From an uncultured Eubacterium sp. (GTDB lineage: Bacteria > Bacillota > Clostridia > Oscillospirales > Acutalibacteraceae), in NCBI GenBank assembly GCA_910583925.1, contig CAJTZJ010000004.1:67001-131000 (forward strand): 64,000 nucleotides of DNA, given 5' to 3'. Position 1 is the stretch's first letter. Each line of letters starts with the position of its first letter. The notes below the pieces were generated by a model. The model did no database searches and had not been told where the DNA came from. It saw only the letters and a list, made by a program, of their open reading frames with translations. Shown in pieces: positions 1 through 8,541 of the stretch. A program made the position numbers and the translations under genes.

Positions 1-347
1 CCTATGAAATAGACGGTGATAAGGTTTTTGCAGTAATCAGTTCATACAGAACAAATCCTCAGACACCGGAAATGATGTTTGAGGCTCACAAAAAATATAT
101 GGATGTCCAGTATATAGTAACCGGGATTGAAAAAATACGCTGGGCAAGGCTGAATTCGGTTGATCTTGTTGAAGAAAGATATTCGAAAGGACAGGATATC
201 GCCTTTTATGAGGGAACACCGCTTTTCGATTTTACGCTTACCAAGGGGACATTCCTTTTGCTCTATCCCGATGATGCCCATCTTCCCGGCCTTAGTGCAG
301 AAAAAGATGTTCATGTAAGAAAAATTGTTTTTAAGGTAATGGTATAA
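1..347 (+). CDS. YhcH/YjgK/YiaL family protein, 5' end missing
   Basis: The reading frame is open from the left edge (first complete codon at base 3) to the TAA at 345-347, giving about 114 C-terminal residues. The text fits the YhcH/YjgK/YiaL (DUF386) cupin-like family: an early H-K-K-Y-M-D-V-Q motif, then a glycine- and aspartate-rich stretch ending P-D-D-A-H-L-P. Family members are about 150 residues long and are associated with sialic acid or other sugar catabolism, possibly as anomerases or metal-dependent sugar-binding enzymes; the exact reaction is not settled. The start lies outside the window. A bidirectional terminator follows directly, separating it from the convergent galT gene. 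The family call is fairly sure and the function is not. Confidence 0.8.
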   Translation, partial: YEIDGDKVFAVISSYRTNPQTPEMMFEAHKKYMDVQYIVTGIEKIRWARLNSVDLVEERYSKGQDIAFYEGTPLFDFTLTKGTFLLLYPDDAHLPGLSAEKDVHVRKIVFKVMV

Positions 348-352
348 AAAAT

Positions 353-408
353 AAAAAGCTACTGCGATGTGAAGGTTTTAAGTTCACTTCAGATGCAGTG
401 GCTTTTTT
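353..408. terminator. bidirectional Rho-independent terminator
   Basis: A 13-bp stem pairs AAAAAGCTACTGC (353-365) with GCAGTGGCTTTTT (395-407), with one G-U type position. A second stem, GTGAA/TTCAC, sits inside the loop. The T-run follows on the + strand and the A-run precedes it, so it can end both the YhcH-family gene and galT, which converge here. Confidence 0.85.
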
Positions 409-424
409 ATTTTGTACAAATTGC

Positions 425-1915
425 TTATCTAACTGTTTTCATAAATTTAATAAACTGTGCTTTGCCTTCTTCCGTTCTTTCGAATACGCCGCATTGTTCT
501 AAAATGGCTGCAAAGATAATACCGATTTCCTTTTTGAGAATATCCATTGCATTCTCTTTTGTGATTTCGTATTTTGCTTTAAGCATATCCGCCCATTCCT
601 TATGCTTTTCAATACGCTCATCTGCCGATATATCCGTGCCGCAAATAAGGGCATTTTTAAGAATTTCCATTTCCTCTTTAAGGCGAGCAGGAAGAACAGC
701 AAGCCCCATAACCTCAATAAGACCTATGTTTTCTTTCTTAATATGATGATATTCGGGATGCGGATGATAATAGCCAAGCGGGCATTCCTCTGTTGTAATA
801 TTATTTCGAAGAACAAGATCAAGCTCGTATGCGTTATTGCGAAAGCGGGCAATCGGAGTAATCGTATTATGAGGCGCTCCGTCTGTTTCGGCAAAAATAA
901 ATGCTTCCTTATCTGTATAAGCACGCCATGTTGTTAAAATTTTATCTGCCAGCTCACAAATTTTTTCTGTATTATCGGAACGAAGACGGATAACGGACAT
1001 CGGCCATTTAACAATACCCGCTTCAACATCTTCAAAGCCTTCAAACTTGAATTCTGTTTCAACAGGTGCCTTTGCCATGGCAAAGGTGTAGTGACCGCCC
1101 TGAAAATGCTCATGTGTTAAAATAGAACCTCCAACAATCGGCAAATCCGCATTTGAGCCGACAAAGTAATGCGGGAAAAGCTTAACAAAATCAAAAAGCT
1201 TTCCAAAAACGCTTTTGTCTATTTTCATCGGTGTATGCTCTCCGTTAAAAACAATACAATGCTCATTGTAATAAACATACGGAGAATACTGCAAAAACCA
1301 ATCTGTGTTGTTGATTTGGATCGGTATTATGCGATGATTCTGTCTTGCAGGATGATTCACTCTGCCTGCATAGCCTTCGTTCTCACGGCAAAGCTGACAC
1401 TTCGGATAAGCACTCTGCTTCATCGTTAAGGCAGCAGCAATCGCTTTAGGGTCCTTTTCGGGCTTGGAAAGATTGATTGTAATATCAATATCGCCGTAAT
1501 CCGTTGAAGTAACCCACTTCATATCATTTTTAATTCTGTATTCTCGTATGTAATCGCTCTTACGGCTGAGATTGTAGTAATAATCAGTTGCAGCTTCGGG
1601 GCTTTCTGAATATTTTGAGCGGAATTCACGGATAACCTCGGAAGGTCTTGGTGTAAGAGTCCCCATAATTTTTGTGTCAAACAAATCGCGGTAAACAATG
1701 GAATTTTCACACAAGCCGTTTTCACAGGCATAATCAAGTATTGCACCTAAAATATCCTTTAATTCATAATTGCTTTTAACCGGCGCTTCCTCAAAGCTGT
1801 CTAAATTCAATGCTTCCAACAGTCGGTTTAAAGCAAAAGCGCTGTCTTCCTTTTCAATTAATTTTTCATTTTCGGCATACTGTACTAATGCCTTAATTGT
1901 CTCATAAATATTCAT
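425..1915 (-). CDS. galT: UTP--hexose-1-phosphate uridylyltransferase, class II GalT
   Basis: A 496-residue protein matching the class II (Firmicutes-type) galactose-1-phosphate uridylyltransferase family in length and text. It transfers UMP from UDP-glucose to galactose-1-phosphate in the cytoplasmic Leloir pathway. A histidine-rich H-E-H-F-Q-G-G motif near residue 275 is the expected nucleotidylated-histidine region, and the N-terminus (M-N-I-Y-E-T-I) is typical. The ATG at 1915 is preceded by AAAGGGC at suitable spacing. No galK or galE neighbour is present, so it appears monocistronic, with its own sigma-A promoter (1952-1979) and the convergent terminator at 353-408. Confidence 0.93.
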   Translation of the reverse strand: MNIYETIKALVQYAENEKLIEKEDSAFALNRLLEALNLDSFEEAPVKSNYELKDILGAILDYACENGLCENSIVYRDLFDTKIMGTLTPRPSEVIREFRSKYSESPEAATDYYYNLSRKSDYIREYRIKNDMKWVTSTDYGDIDITINLSKPEKDPKAIAAALTMKQSAYPKCQLCRENEGYAGRVNHPARQNHRIIPIQINNTDWFLQYSPYVYYNEHCIVFNGEHTPMKIDKSVFGKLFDFVKLFPHYFVGSNADLPIVGGSILTHEHFQGGHYTFAMAKAPVETEFKFEGFEDVEAGIVKWPMSVIRLRSDNTEKICELADKILTTWRAYTDKEAFIFAETDGAPHNTITPIARFRNNAYELDLVLRNNITTEECPLGYYHPHPEYHHIKKENIGLIEVMGLAVLPARLKEEMEILKNALICGTDISADERIEKHKEWADMLKAKYEITKENAMDILKKEIGIIFAAILEQCGVFERTEEGKAQFIKFMKTVR

Positions 1916-1951
1916 ATCTTTGCCCTTTCTGTATGCTGTATTATTAATAAT

Positions 1952-1979
1952 ATTATATCATCATTTTATATAGTTGCAA
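1952..1979 (-). promoter_or_regulatory. sigma-A promoter of galT
   Basis: Reading the minus strand, TTGCAA (1974-1979) and TATAAT (1952-1957) are separated by 16 bases, about 37 bases upstream of the galT start. The rest of the gap from 1980 to 2173 is AT-rich and holds nothing else I can identify. Confidence 0.6.
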
Positions 1980-2173
1980 TATAAAATATTTATTTCATAA
2001 CTATTTCAAGTAATTGTAATCCATGTAAGATTATTGTACAACAACAGTTGTTCCGAGGCTTGTCAGAATCAAAAAAAACAGAAAATTTTGAGCAGAAAAT
2101 GGTCAGTTTGAAACACAATGGATGTAAAATAAAAAACAATTTGATTTATTGTGAAAAATAAATCCGTAAATAT

Positions 2174-2202
2174 AAAAGAGCCAATTTGGCAATGGCCCTT
2201 TT
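2174..2202 (-). terminator. Rho-independent terminator of the marR-GNAT pair
   Basis: On the minus strand AAAAGGGCCA (2193-2202) pairs with TGGCTCTTTT (2174-2183), with one G-U pair and a 9-base loop. It lies 11 bases past the stop codon of the acetyltransferase. Confidence 0.75.
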
Positions 2203-2213
2203 CTCTGTCAAAC

Positions 2214-2687
2214 TTATAAATCGCAATCCTCTCTTTTATATTCAAATGCAATATCGCCTCTTACATACTCATAGTCATCAAGCTTGATTTCCTTAAATCC
2301 GTATTTTCTGTAAATATGAAGTGCTGCCTTCAGCCTGCTGTTTGAAAAAATGAAAAGCTTTTCCGCTCCATGCTCTAAAGCCCAATCCATTGCAGCTTTA
2401 AACACGGCACTGCCTGCCCCTTTATGCGGAATATCTTTATTTGAGCAAAGCTTGCATATTTCCCATACGGATTCATTCATCGGCTCTGTCATACATGCTG
2501 CAAGTGCTGTTTCGGTATCCTCTTCTACAGCAAAGAAAATCATTGCTCCCGATTTTATTTTTTCGTCAATTTTTTCAAAGGTTTCCTTGTCATGCTGTTC
2601 CAGGAATCCAAAGTTTGAAACAATCCACTCCGTATTAAACCTGATAAAATCTTCTCTGTACCGTTCTTCAAATTGAATTATTTTCAC
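2214..2687 (-). CDS. GNAT family N-acetyltransferase
   Basis: A 157-residue single-domain protein with GNAT text: the acetyl-CoA loop region around residues 90-100 (I-P-H-K-G-A-G-S-A-V-F) and the helix/strand that follows (H-G-A-E-K-L-F-I-F-S-N, then L-H-I-Y-R-K-Y-G-F near residue 130). These enzymes move an acetyl group from acetyl-CoA to an amine; the substrate cannot be read here. Translation starts at GTG 2687, and its ribosome binding site (GGAGGGGAG) is formed by the last codons of the upstream marR gene 6 bases away. The pair therefore looks translationally coupled, as is common for MarR-linked acetyltransferases. Confidence 0.85.
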   Translation of the reverse strand: MKIIQFEERYREDFIRFNTEWIVSNFGFLEQHDKETFEKIDEKIKSGAMIFFAVEEDTETALAACMTEPMNESVWEICKLCSNKDIPHKGAGSAVFKAAMDWALEHGAEKLFIFSNSRLKAALHIYRKYGFKEIKLDDYEYVRGDIAFEYKREDCDL

Positions 2688-2693
2688 AATATA

Positions 2694-3128
2694 TTACTCC
2701 CCTCCGAGAATTGAAATCATTGTATTCATTGCGCTGCATAAATCAGTGCATTGCTCAGAACTTAGCTTGCTTATTTTCGTTTTAATCTGAAGATTCGTCA
2801 GCTCAATCAGCCTTTCTGTTTCCTGATTGCCTTTTTCAGTAAGCACTAAACATATTTTCCTTTTATCCCTGTCGGATTTTTGCTTTTCAATCAGTCCGTT
2901 TTTGCAGAAATTCTTAATGATTCTGCTGAGATAGCTCTTGTCTATATGAAGATCTTTAACAATGTCATTTTGAATACAGATTTTACGAAGATGAATTTCA
3001 AAAAGAATTCTGATTTCGGCTAAAGAATACTCCGTATCAAAATAGCTGCTGTCCAACAACCCCATAGTTACCGTATAAAAGCGATTAAAGTGTCTTATTT
3101 CGTTTGTTGCGATGTCATAGATATTCAT
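2694..3128 (-). CDS. MarR family transcriptional regulator
   Basis: A 144-residue winged-helix repressor. The text I-Q-N-D-I-V-K-D-L-H-I-D-K-S-Y-L-S-R-I-I-K is the helix-turn-helix and K-S-D-R-D-K-R-K-I-C-L-V-L-T the beta wing, as in MarR proteins. I chose the ATG at 3128 rather than an upstream in-frame start because AGAAGGG lies 9 bases before it and the upstream residues are not family-like. It heads a two-gene unit with the GNAT gene. A 13-bp palindrome covers its own -35 box (3185-3197), suggesting autorepression. The ligand is unknown. Confidence 0.85.
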   Translation of the reverse strand: MNIYDIATNEIRHFNRFYTVTMGLLDSSYFDTEYSLAEIRILFEIHLRKICIQNDIVKDLHIDKSYLSRIIKNFCKNGLIEKQKSDRDKRKICLVLTEKGNQETERLIELTNLQIKTKISKLSSEQCTDLCSAMNTMISILGGE

Positions 3129-3169
3129 ATTGATTTCCCTTCTGAAATATTTAATATCCCTCTTTTCCA

Positions 3170-3197
3170 AGTATATGTATTTAGTTGATTTTATCAA
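3170..3197 (-). promoter_or_regulatory. marR promoter with palindromic operator candidate
   Basis: On the minus strand TTGATA (3192-3197) and TATACT (3170-3175) are spaced by 16 bases. The -35 box lies within the palindrome TTGAT-TTT-ATCAA (3185-3197), a typical size and position for a MarR dimer site. Confidence 0.55.
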
Positions 3198-3236
3198 TTA
3201 TTTAACTTAAAAAATATGATACACATATCCAGTCGT

Positions 3237-3278
3237 AAAAAGCCCTCAGATATTGCATAAGCAAGCAATATCTGAGGG
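3237..3278 (-). terminator. Rho-independent terminator of the feoB-guaA operon
   Basis: A perfect 14-bp stem (3243-3256 with 3265-3278) with an 8-base loop, followed on the minus strand by TTTTT (3237-3241), nine bases after the guaA stop codon. Confidence 0.9.
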
Positions 3279-3287
3279 TTTGTATCT

Positions 3288-4814
3288 TTATTCCCACTCA
3301 ACTGTTCCCGGTGGTTTGGAGGTTATATCATAGACAACACGATTTACATGCTCTACTTCATTAGTTATACGGTTTGATACCTTTGCAAGGATATCATAAG
3401 GAATTTTTGCCCAATCGGCTGTCATAAAATCATCTGTTGTAACCGCTCTGATTGCGATAAGATTATCATAGGTTCTATGATCACCCATTACACCTACGGT
3501 CTGAACGCCCGGAAGTACACAGAAGAACTGGGCAAGATTTTTTTCATAGCCGTTTTTAGACATTTCATCACGAAGAACCCAATCGGCTTCCTGAAGAACT
3601 TTAATCTTTTCAGCGGTTAATTCGCCGATAATTCTTACACCAAGACCCGGACCCGGGAATGGCTGACGCCAAACAAGCTCTTTCGGAATGCCGAGCTTTT
3701 CGCCAACCTTGCGAACCTCATCCTTGAAAAGATCTGCGAGAGGCTCAATAACACCGAGAAATTCTACATCATCCGGAAGACTTACTCTGTTATGATGCGT
3801 TTTTATAACATCGGCATCGCCCTTGCCGCTTTCGATACAATCAGGATAAATGGTGCCCTGTGCAAAATAGCCCTTATCCTCCTGCTTTCTGATTTCATTC
3901 CAGAAAACATTAAAGAATTCAGTGCCGATAATCTTTCTTTTCTGCTCAGGATCGGTTACACCCTTAAGCTTTGCGAGGAATTGCTCGCCGCAGTTTACGC
4001 GAACAAAATTCATATCAAAAAGAGAAGTAAAGGTATTCTCAACGAAATCTCCTTCATCCTTTCTCATTAATCCTTGATCAACGAAAACACAGGTAAGCTG
4101 CTTTCCGACCGCACGGGACAGCAGACCTGCTGCAACAGAGGAATCCACACCGCCCGAAAGACCGAGTATAACATTTTTATTGCCGATCTGCTCTCTCAAA
4201 TTTTCAACAGTGCTTTCAATAAAATTATCCATCTGCCAATCGCCGCTGCAATGACAAACCTCATAAAGGAAATTGTGAAGAACAGCATTTCCGTATTCAC
4301 TGTGTGTAACCTCAGGGTGGAATTGAACTGCATAAATCCTTTTTTCGGTATTCTGCATTGCTGCACATGGACAGTCATCTGTTTTTCCGATAATTTCAAA
4401 GCCCTCAGGTGCTTTTGAAATTCTGTCTGTATGGCTCATCCACACAATGCTTTTCTCCGGAATATTCTTGAAAATTGCTGAATTTTTAACAGTTATCTCA
4501 ATTTTACCATATTCGCTTACAGGGGCTGTTTCAACCTCGCCTTCTGACATCCATGCAACAAGCTGGCAGCCATAGCAGATACCTAAAATCGGAACACCGA
4601 TATCAAGAATTTCCTTTGCATAATGCGGAGAACTCATTTCGAAAACAGAATTCGGTCCTCCGGTAAAAATAATTCCTTTATAATTATTTTCTTTAATTGT
4701 TTCAAGCGGCACCGTGTAAGGCAGAATCTCGGCATAAACACCATGATCCCTTACACGCCTTGCAATCAGCTGATTATACTGACCGCCAAAATCAAGCACA
4801 AGAATTTTTTCCAT
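3288..4814 (-). CDS. guaA: GMP synthase (glutamine-hydrolysing)
   Basis: A 508-residue GuaA that converts XMP to GMP using glutamine and ATP in the cytoplasm. The N-terminal glutaminase domain shows the nucleophile motif G-I-C-Y-G-C-Q-L near residue 80 and the catalytic H-P-E-V-T-H-S near 170. The ATP pyrophosphatase P-loop G-L-S-G-G-V-D-S-S is near residue 220. The C-terminal dimerisation domain ends with the expected K-P-P-G-T-V-E-W-E. The ATG at 4814 has AGGAGG seven bases upstream. It lies 33 bases after the membrane-anchored protein gene and is the last gene of the ATP-grasp/feoB run, with a strong terminator downstream. No purine riboswitch is visible. Confidence 0.97.
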   Translation of the reverse strand: MEKILVLDFGGQYNQLIARRVRDHGVYAEILPYTVPLETIKENNYKGIIFTGGPNSVFEMSSPHYAKEILDIGVPILGICYGCQLVAWMSEGEVETAPVSEYGKIEITVKNSAIFKNIPEKSIVWMSHTDRISKAPEGFEIIGKTDDCPCAAMQNTEKRIYAVQFHPEVTHSEYGNAVLHNFLYEVCHCSGDWQMDNFIESTVENLREQIGNKNVILGLSGGVDSSVAAGLLSRAVGKQLTCVFVDQGLMRKDEGDFVENTFTSLFDMNFVRVNCGEQFLAKLKGVTDPEQKRKIIGTEFFNVFWNEIRKQEDKGYFAQGTIYPDCIESGKGDADVIKTHHNRVSLPDDVEFLGVIEPLADLFKDEVRKVGEKLGIPKELVWRQPFPGPGLGVRIIGELTAEKIKVLQEADWVLRDEMSKNGYEKNLAQFFCVLPGVQTVGVMGDHRTYDNLIAIRAVTTDDFMTADWAKIPYDILAKVSNRITNEVEHVNRVVYDITSKPPGTVEWE

Positions 4815-4847
4815 TTTTATCCTCCTGTATTTTAATCGTTTCGTTTA

Positions 4848-6440
4848 TTAATTTGCAGAACCGGTATTTATCTGCTTAATTACTTCTTCCGTGTTTTTAA
4901 TAAGCTTTTCAACATCAGCTTTTTTGCTTTCATCACATTTTAAAACAGAAATTGAAAATTTATTTTTATCATATTCATCATCATTACAGAAAAACGGAAC
5001 AGTATATCCAACCTCATTGAATTTGCTTTTCGTTGCGTATTCACCGTTGATCTTATAAGAAATATAGTCATAATTATTTCTCTTATATGCGGTAAAGGCT
5101 GTTTCAAAGCTTTCATTACCTGCCATTTCAATGATCGTACTTAAGCCTTTCCATGAAACATCGGGATTTTCGCCGAAGGAATAAGTATTGAAGCAGATAT
5201 TTGTTTTGCTGTCCTTTTTTTGAAGAATATAAAAAATATCGTTTTTATAACTGCTGAAATAGGTTGAGGTTGTTGCACCCTCATAAATTTTCTTTGCAGT
5301 CTTGCCGTTCCAATTAAACACTTCCGTCAGATACTTGGGGGAAGCATCTGTATCATCATAATCCATTTTATTCCGGCTGATTAACATAAGTTCACTGTTT
5401 CCGTCACCATTAAAATCAACAAGCTTAACAACCGCAACGCCGTTTACAAACACACTGCTTCCTGCAGCTGAAATCTGTGCTTCACCGAATTTTTTTATTT
5501 TATCATCAATTATTTTTGAATATGCACCGGCTTTTTTCTGTTCTGCGGTTTTCGGAAGATTGTTGCCCGCCTCTTTTTCGCTGATAAACTGAATAAGATT
5601 GTCATGAACAGTATTAAGCTGATATTCGGCCTTTGCCGATGCCAATGCCGAAAACTGAATTGTTTCAAAATGAGCAGAATCAATTTCATCATCAAAAAGA
5701 TAATACGCTGTGCTCGGCTCAAAGGTGCATCTGCCGCTTTCCTTAAACTCACTGCCGTGAAGTGCAAGCAAAGACATATTTTCTGTGCCGTCTTGTTTAT
5801 TTTCATTTTCTTCAGCGTCTTTCTTTTCTTCGCTTTCTTCAATCAGCTTTCCGATATAATACCTGCCGTCATTATGATAAATCGTAAGCCAACTTCCAAG
5901 CTCGGGATAATCCTTTAGGATGTTTGCCTCATCCTGATAAAAGCTTACAAATTCATCACCTTTTTTACCCCAAACCTCAACATAATACTTACCGCTTTTA
6001 AAATAAGCAATAAGGAATTCATCATTTCCGTTATTATCAAAATCAAGACGGCGTACAGATGAGATGCCAAGCATATGCCATGTATTTTCCATTTCGGGAT
6101 TATCAAGTTCTTCAACCCTGCTGGTACCCGTTTCCGTAATCAGATTGGAGCAGACAGCAGCTGCGTTTTGGTTAAAATCATCATTCTTGATATCCGTATC
6201 ATAAACCTTAAGTGTAAAAACCGTAAGGAAAATAACGATTGCAGCAATGAAAAGAAGGAATGTAAATAAGCCGAAAAAGACTTTTTTCTTTTTGGATAAA
6301 GGCTTATCGGATGCTCCGCCAATAAAGTATTCTTTAAAAAATCTTAAAAGCTTATGAAGAAAGGTCTTTGCCGCTTTCCGCATTCGTTTCAAAAAGCCCT
6401 TTTGGGGAGCCTTTTCCTTTTTGTTGTTTTTCTTTTTCAG
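4848..6440 (-). CDS. membrane-anchored extracytoplasmic protein of unknown function
   Basis: About 514-530 residues. A basic N-terminal cytoplasmic segment is followed by one transmembrane helix (F-G-L-F-T-F-L-L-F-I-A-A-I-V-I-F) and a large outside domain. That domain has FG-GAP-like short blocks such as R-L-D-F-D-N-N-G-N-D-E-F-L-I-A and K-L-V-D-F-N-G-D-G-N-S-E-L-M-L-I, as seen in calcium-binding beta-propeller-like repeats. Start choice is uncertain: the only good ribosome binding site (GATGAGGTG) sits 7 bases before a CTG at 6440, in frame with no stop. TTG 6392 and ATG 6383 are the conventional alternatives. It lies 25 bases after feoB and 33 bases before guaA, so it is probably co-transcribed. 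I do not recognise a named function. Confidence 0.75.
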   Translation of the reverse strand: MKKKNNKKEKAPQKGFLKRMRKAAKTFLHKLLRFFKEYFIGGASDKPLSKKKKVFFGLFTFLLFIAAIVIFLTVFTLKVYDTDIKNDDFNQNAAAVCSNLITETGTSRVEELDNPEMENTWHMLGISSVRRLDFDNNGNDEFLIAYFKSGKYYVEVWGKKGDEFVSFYQDEANILKDYPELGSWLTIYHNDGRYYIGKLIEESEEKKDAEENENKQDGTENMSLLALHGSEFKESGRCTFEPSTAYYLFDDEIDSAHFETIQFSALASAKAEYQLNTVHDNLIQFISEKEAGNNLPKTAEQKKAGAYSKIIDDKIKKFGEAQISAAGSSVFVNGVAVVKLVDFNGDGNSELMLISRNKMDYDDTDASPKYLTEVFNWNGKTAKKIYEGATTSTYFSSYKNDIFYILQKKDSKTNICFNTYSFGENPDVSWKGLSTIIEMAGNESFETAFTAYKRNNYDYISYKINGEYATKSKFNEVGYTVPFFCNDDEYDKNKFSISVLKCDESKKADVEKLIKNTEEVIKQINTGSAN

Positions 6441-6465
6441 GCGAATTCACCTCATCTTTTCATTT

Positions 6466-8541
6466 TTATTTTGAAGCTTTAGCTTTATATGGCTTTCTGA
6501 AAAGCATAAATATAAATATTGTTATAATTATTAAAGCGGCAATTGTTCCCATTGTCATTCCGCCGCCAGTTATGAACAGAGCAATCTGATAGACGGCAAG
6601 CGAAGTGCAGTATGCAAAAATACATTGATAGGAAATTGCAAAAGCAGTCCATTTTACACTGTTCATTTCTCTTCTTATAGCGCTCATTGCAGCAACGCAC
6701 GGTGCACAGAGAAGATTGAATATCAAAAAGGAATAACCGGAAAGAGCAGTAAATCCCTCTCCTATATTATCATAAAGAACACCGAAAACGCCAACAATTT
6801 CTTCTTTTGCTGCAAGACCTAAAAGAGTTGCAACAGATGCCTGCCATGTTCCGAAGCCAAGAGGAATAAATATATCCCTGATAAAGTTACCGATATAGGC
6901 AAGCACGGAATGATCCATATGCTGAACCATACCGAATTTTCCGCCGTAAAATCCGAAGGTTGAAAGGAACCAAACCCCGCAGGATGCAAGCAGAATGATT
7001 GTACCTGCTTTTTTGATGTAGCTCCATGTTCTGTCCCATGTTGCACGGGCAACGGATTTTAAGGTCGGCATATGATAGCTTGGAAGTTCCATAACAAACG
7101 GAGAAACTTCGCCGCTGAAAAGCTTTGTTTTTTTAAGAAGAATACCACTGCAGATTATTGACGCAATGCCGATAAAATATGCACTCGGAGCAACCCACCA
7201 GGCTTTGCCGAAAAGGGCAGAAGCAATAAGAGCAATAACAGGCAGCTTTGCTCCGCACGGGATAAAGGTGGTTGTAATAATCGTCATACGGCGCTCGTTT
7301 ACATTTTCGATAGTTCGGCTGCTCATAATACCCGGAACGCCGCAGCCCGTGCCTACAAGTATCGGAATAAAGCTTTTTCCCGAAAGACCGAATTTTCTGA
7401 AAAGCTTATCCATAATAAAGGCGATTCGGCTCATATATCCGCAATCCTCAAGAAAGGAAAGAAATATGAACAGCACGATAATCTGCGGAACAAAGGTTAA
7501 AACTGCACCGACACCTGCTATAATACCATCTACAATAAGGCTTGTAAGCCAAGGGGCACAAGCCACCTTATTGAGAAAGCTTTCTGCGATAAACGGAATT
7601 CCGTTTTCTCCGAAAATATGAGCTTCAATAAGTTCCGCAAGTGAACCGCCAAGCGTTGACACGGAAAGGTAATAAACACCGAACATAATCAAAGCGAAAA
7701 TCGGAAGCGACAGATATTTATTAGTAACAATACTGTCTATCTTCTCCGAAACAGGCGTTTTGCCGCTTTTTGTTCTGCATTCATCAATACAGGAGGTTAT
7801 GTATTTATAACGCTGATCTGCGATAATGCTTTCACTGTCATCATCGTAATATTTTTCAACATCCTTTATAAGGGATTCAACATCATTAAAATTTCCGAAA
7901 TCTTCAACAACAAGCCGATCCCGTTCAAAAATCTTTGTTGCATAATAGCGCTTATGAAGCATATCCGTTCCATCAGGCAAAAGAGCTGAAATAAAATGAA
8001 TTGCGGATTCAACTCTGTCATCAAAGCTATGATGAACAGGTGGAACACCTTTGTTGTTTCTGGCAAGCTCAACTGCCTTCTTGGCACATTTTTTAACACC
8101 TGTTCCCTTAAGGGCGGATATTTCAAAGCAGACACAGCCGAAATGCTCGCTTATTTCCTCAGAATTAATTACATCGCCGTTTTTGCGTACAATATCAATC
8201 ATATTGATAGCCATAATCACGGGAATGCCGATTTCACAAAGCTGGGTTGTTAAATATAGATTTCTTTCAAGATTTGTACCGTCTATAATATTAAGAATAG
8301 CATCCGGTTCTTCGTTTACAAGATAATTTCTTGATACAATTTCTTCGGGAGTATAGGGGGAAAGGCTGTAAATTCCGGGAAGATCGGCGATGACAACATC
8401 GCTTTCGCCCTTGAGCCTGCCTTCTTTAGCCTCAACGGTTACACCCGCCCAGTTTCCCACATATTGATTTGAGCCGGTTAAGGCATTAAAAAGCATGGTT
8501 TTTCCGCAATTCGGATTACCTGCAAGTGCAATTTTAACCAT
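6466..8541 (-). CDS. feoB: ferrous iron transporter B
   Basis: A 691-residue FeoB, the inner-membrane Fe(II) transporter with an N-terminal G domain. G1 is G-N-P-N-C-G-K-T (residues 8-15), G3 D-L-P-G-I-Y-S-L and G4 I-N-M-I-D. Gate-type membrane repeats follow with the conserved C-G-V-P-G-I-M-S-S-R and C-A-P-C-V-A-A motifs. Start: ATG 8541 has GAGG 7 bases upstream; the in-frame GTG at 8553 is itself the Shine-Dalgarno sequence and is rejected. It overlaps the upstream ATP-grasp gene by 8 bases. No feoA or feoC is adjacent, which is unusual for a complete Feo system. Confidence 0.95.
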   Translation of the reverse strand: MVKIALAGNPNCGKTMLFNALTGSNQYVGNWAGVTVEAKEGRLKGESDVVIADLPGIYSLSPYTPEEIVSRNYLVNEEPDAILNIIDGTNLERNLYLTTQLCEIGIPVIMAINMIDIVRKNGDVINSEEISEHFGCVCFEISALKGTGVKKCAKKAVELARNNKGVPPVHHSFDDRVESAIHFISALLPDGTDMLHKRYYATKIFERDRLVVEDFGNFNDVESLIKDVEKYYDDDSESIIADQRYKYITSCIDECRTKSGKTPVSEKIDSIVTNKYLSLPIFALIMFGVYYLSVSTLGGSLAELIEAHIFGENGIPFIAESFLNKVACAPWLTSLIVDGIIAGVGAVLTFVPQIIVLFIFLSFLEDCGYMSRIAFIMDKLFRKFGLSGKSFIPILVGTGCGVPGIMSSRTIENVNERRMTIITTTFIPCGAKLPVIALIASALFGKAWWVAPSAYFIGIASIICSGILLKKTKLFSGEVSPFVMELPSYHMPTLKSVARATWDRTWSYIKKAGTIILLASCGVWFLSTFGFYGGKFGMVQHMDHSVLAYIGNFIRDIFIPLGFGTWQASVATLLGLAAKEEIVGVFGVLYDNIGEGFTALSGYSFLIFNLLCAPCVAAMSAIRREMNSVKWTAFAISYQCIFAYCTSLAVYQIALFITGGGMTMGTIAALIIITIFIFMLFRKPYKAKASK

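Noticed and set aside
369..746. Plus-strand reading frame of 125 codons opposite galT
   Set aside because: It lies antisense within the galT coding region, starts inside the terminator, has no ribosome binding site and no family text.
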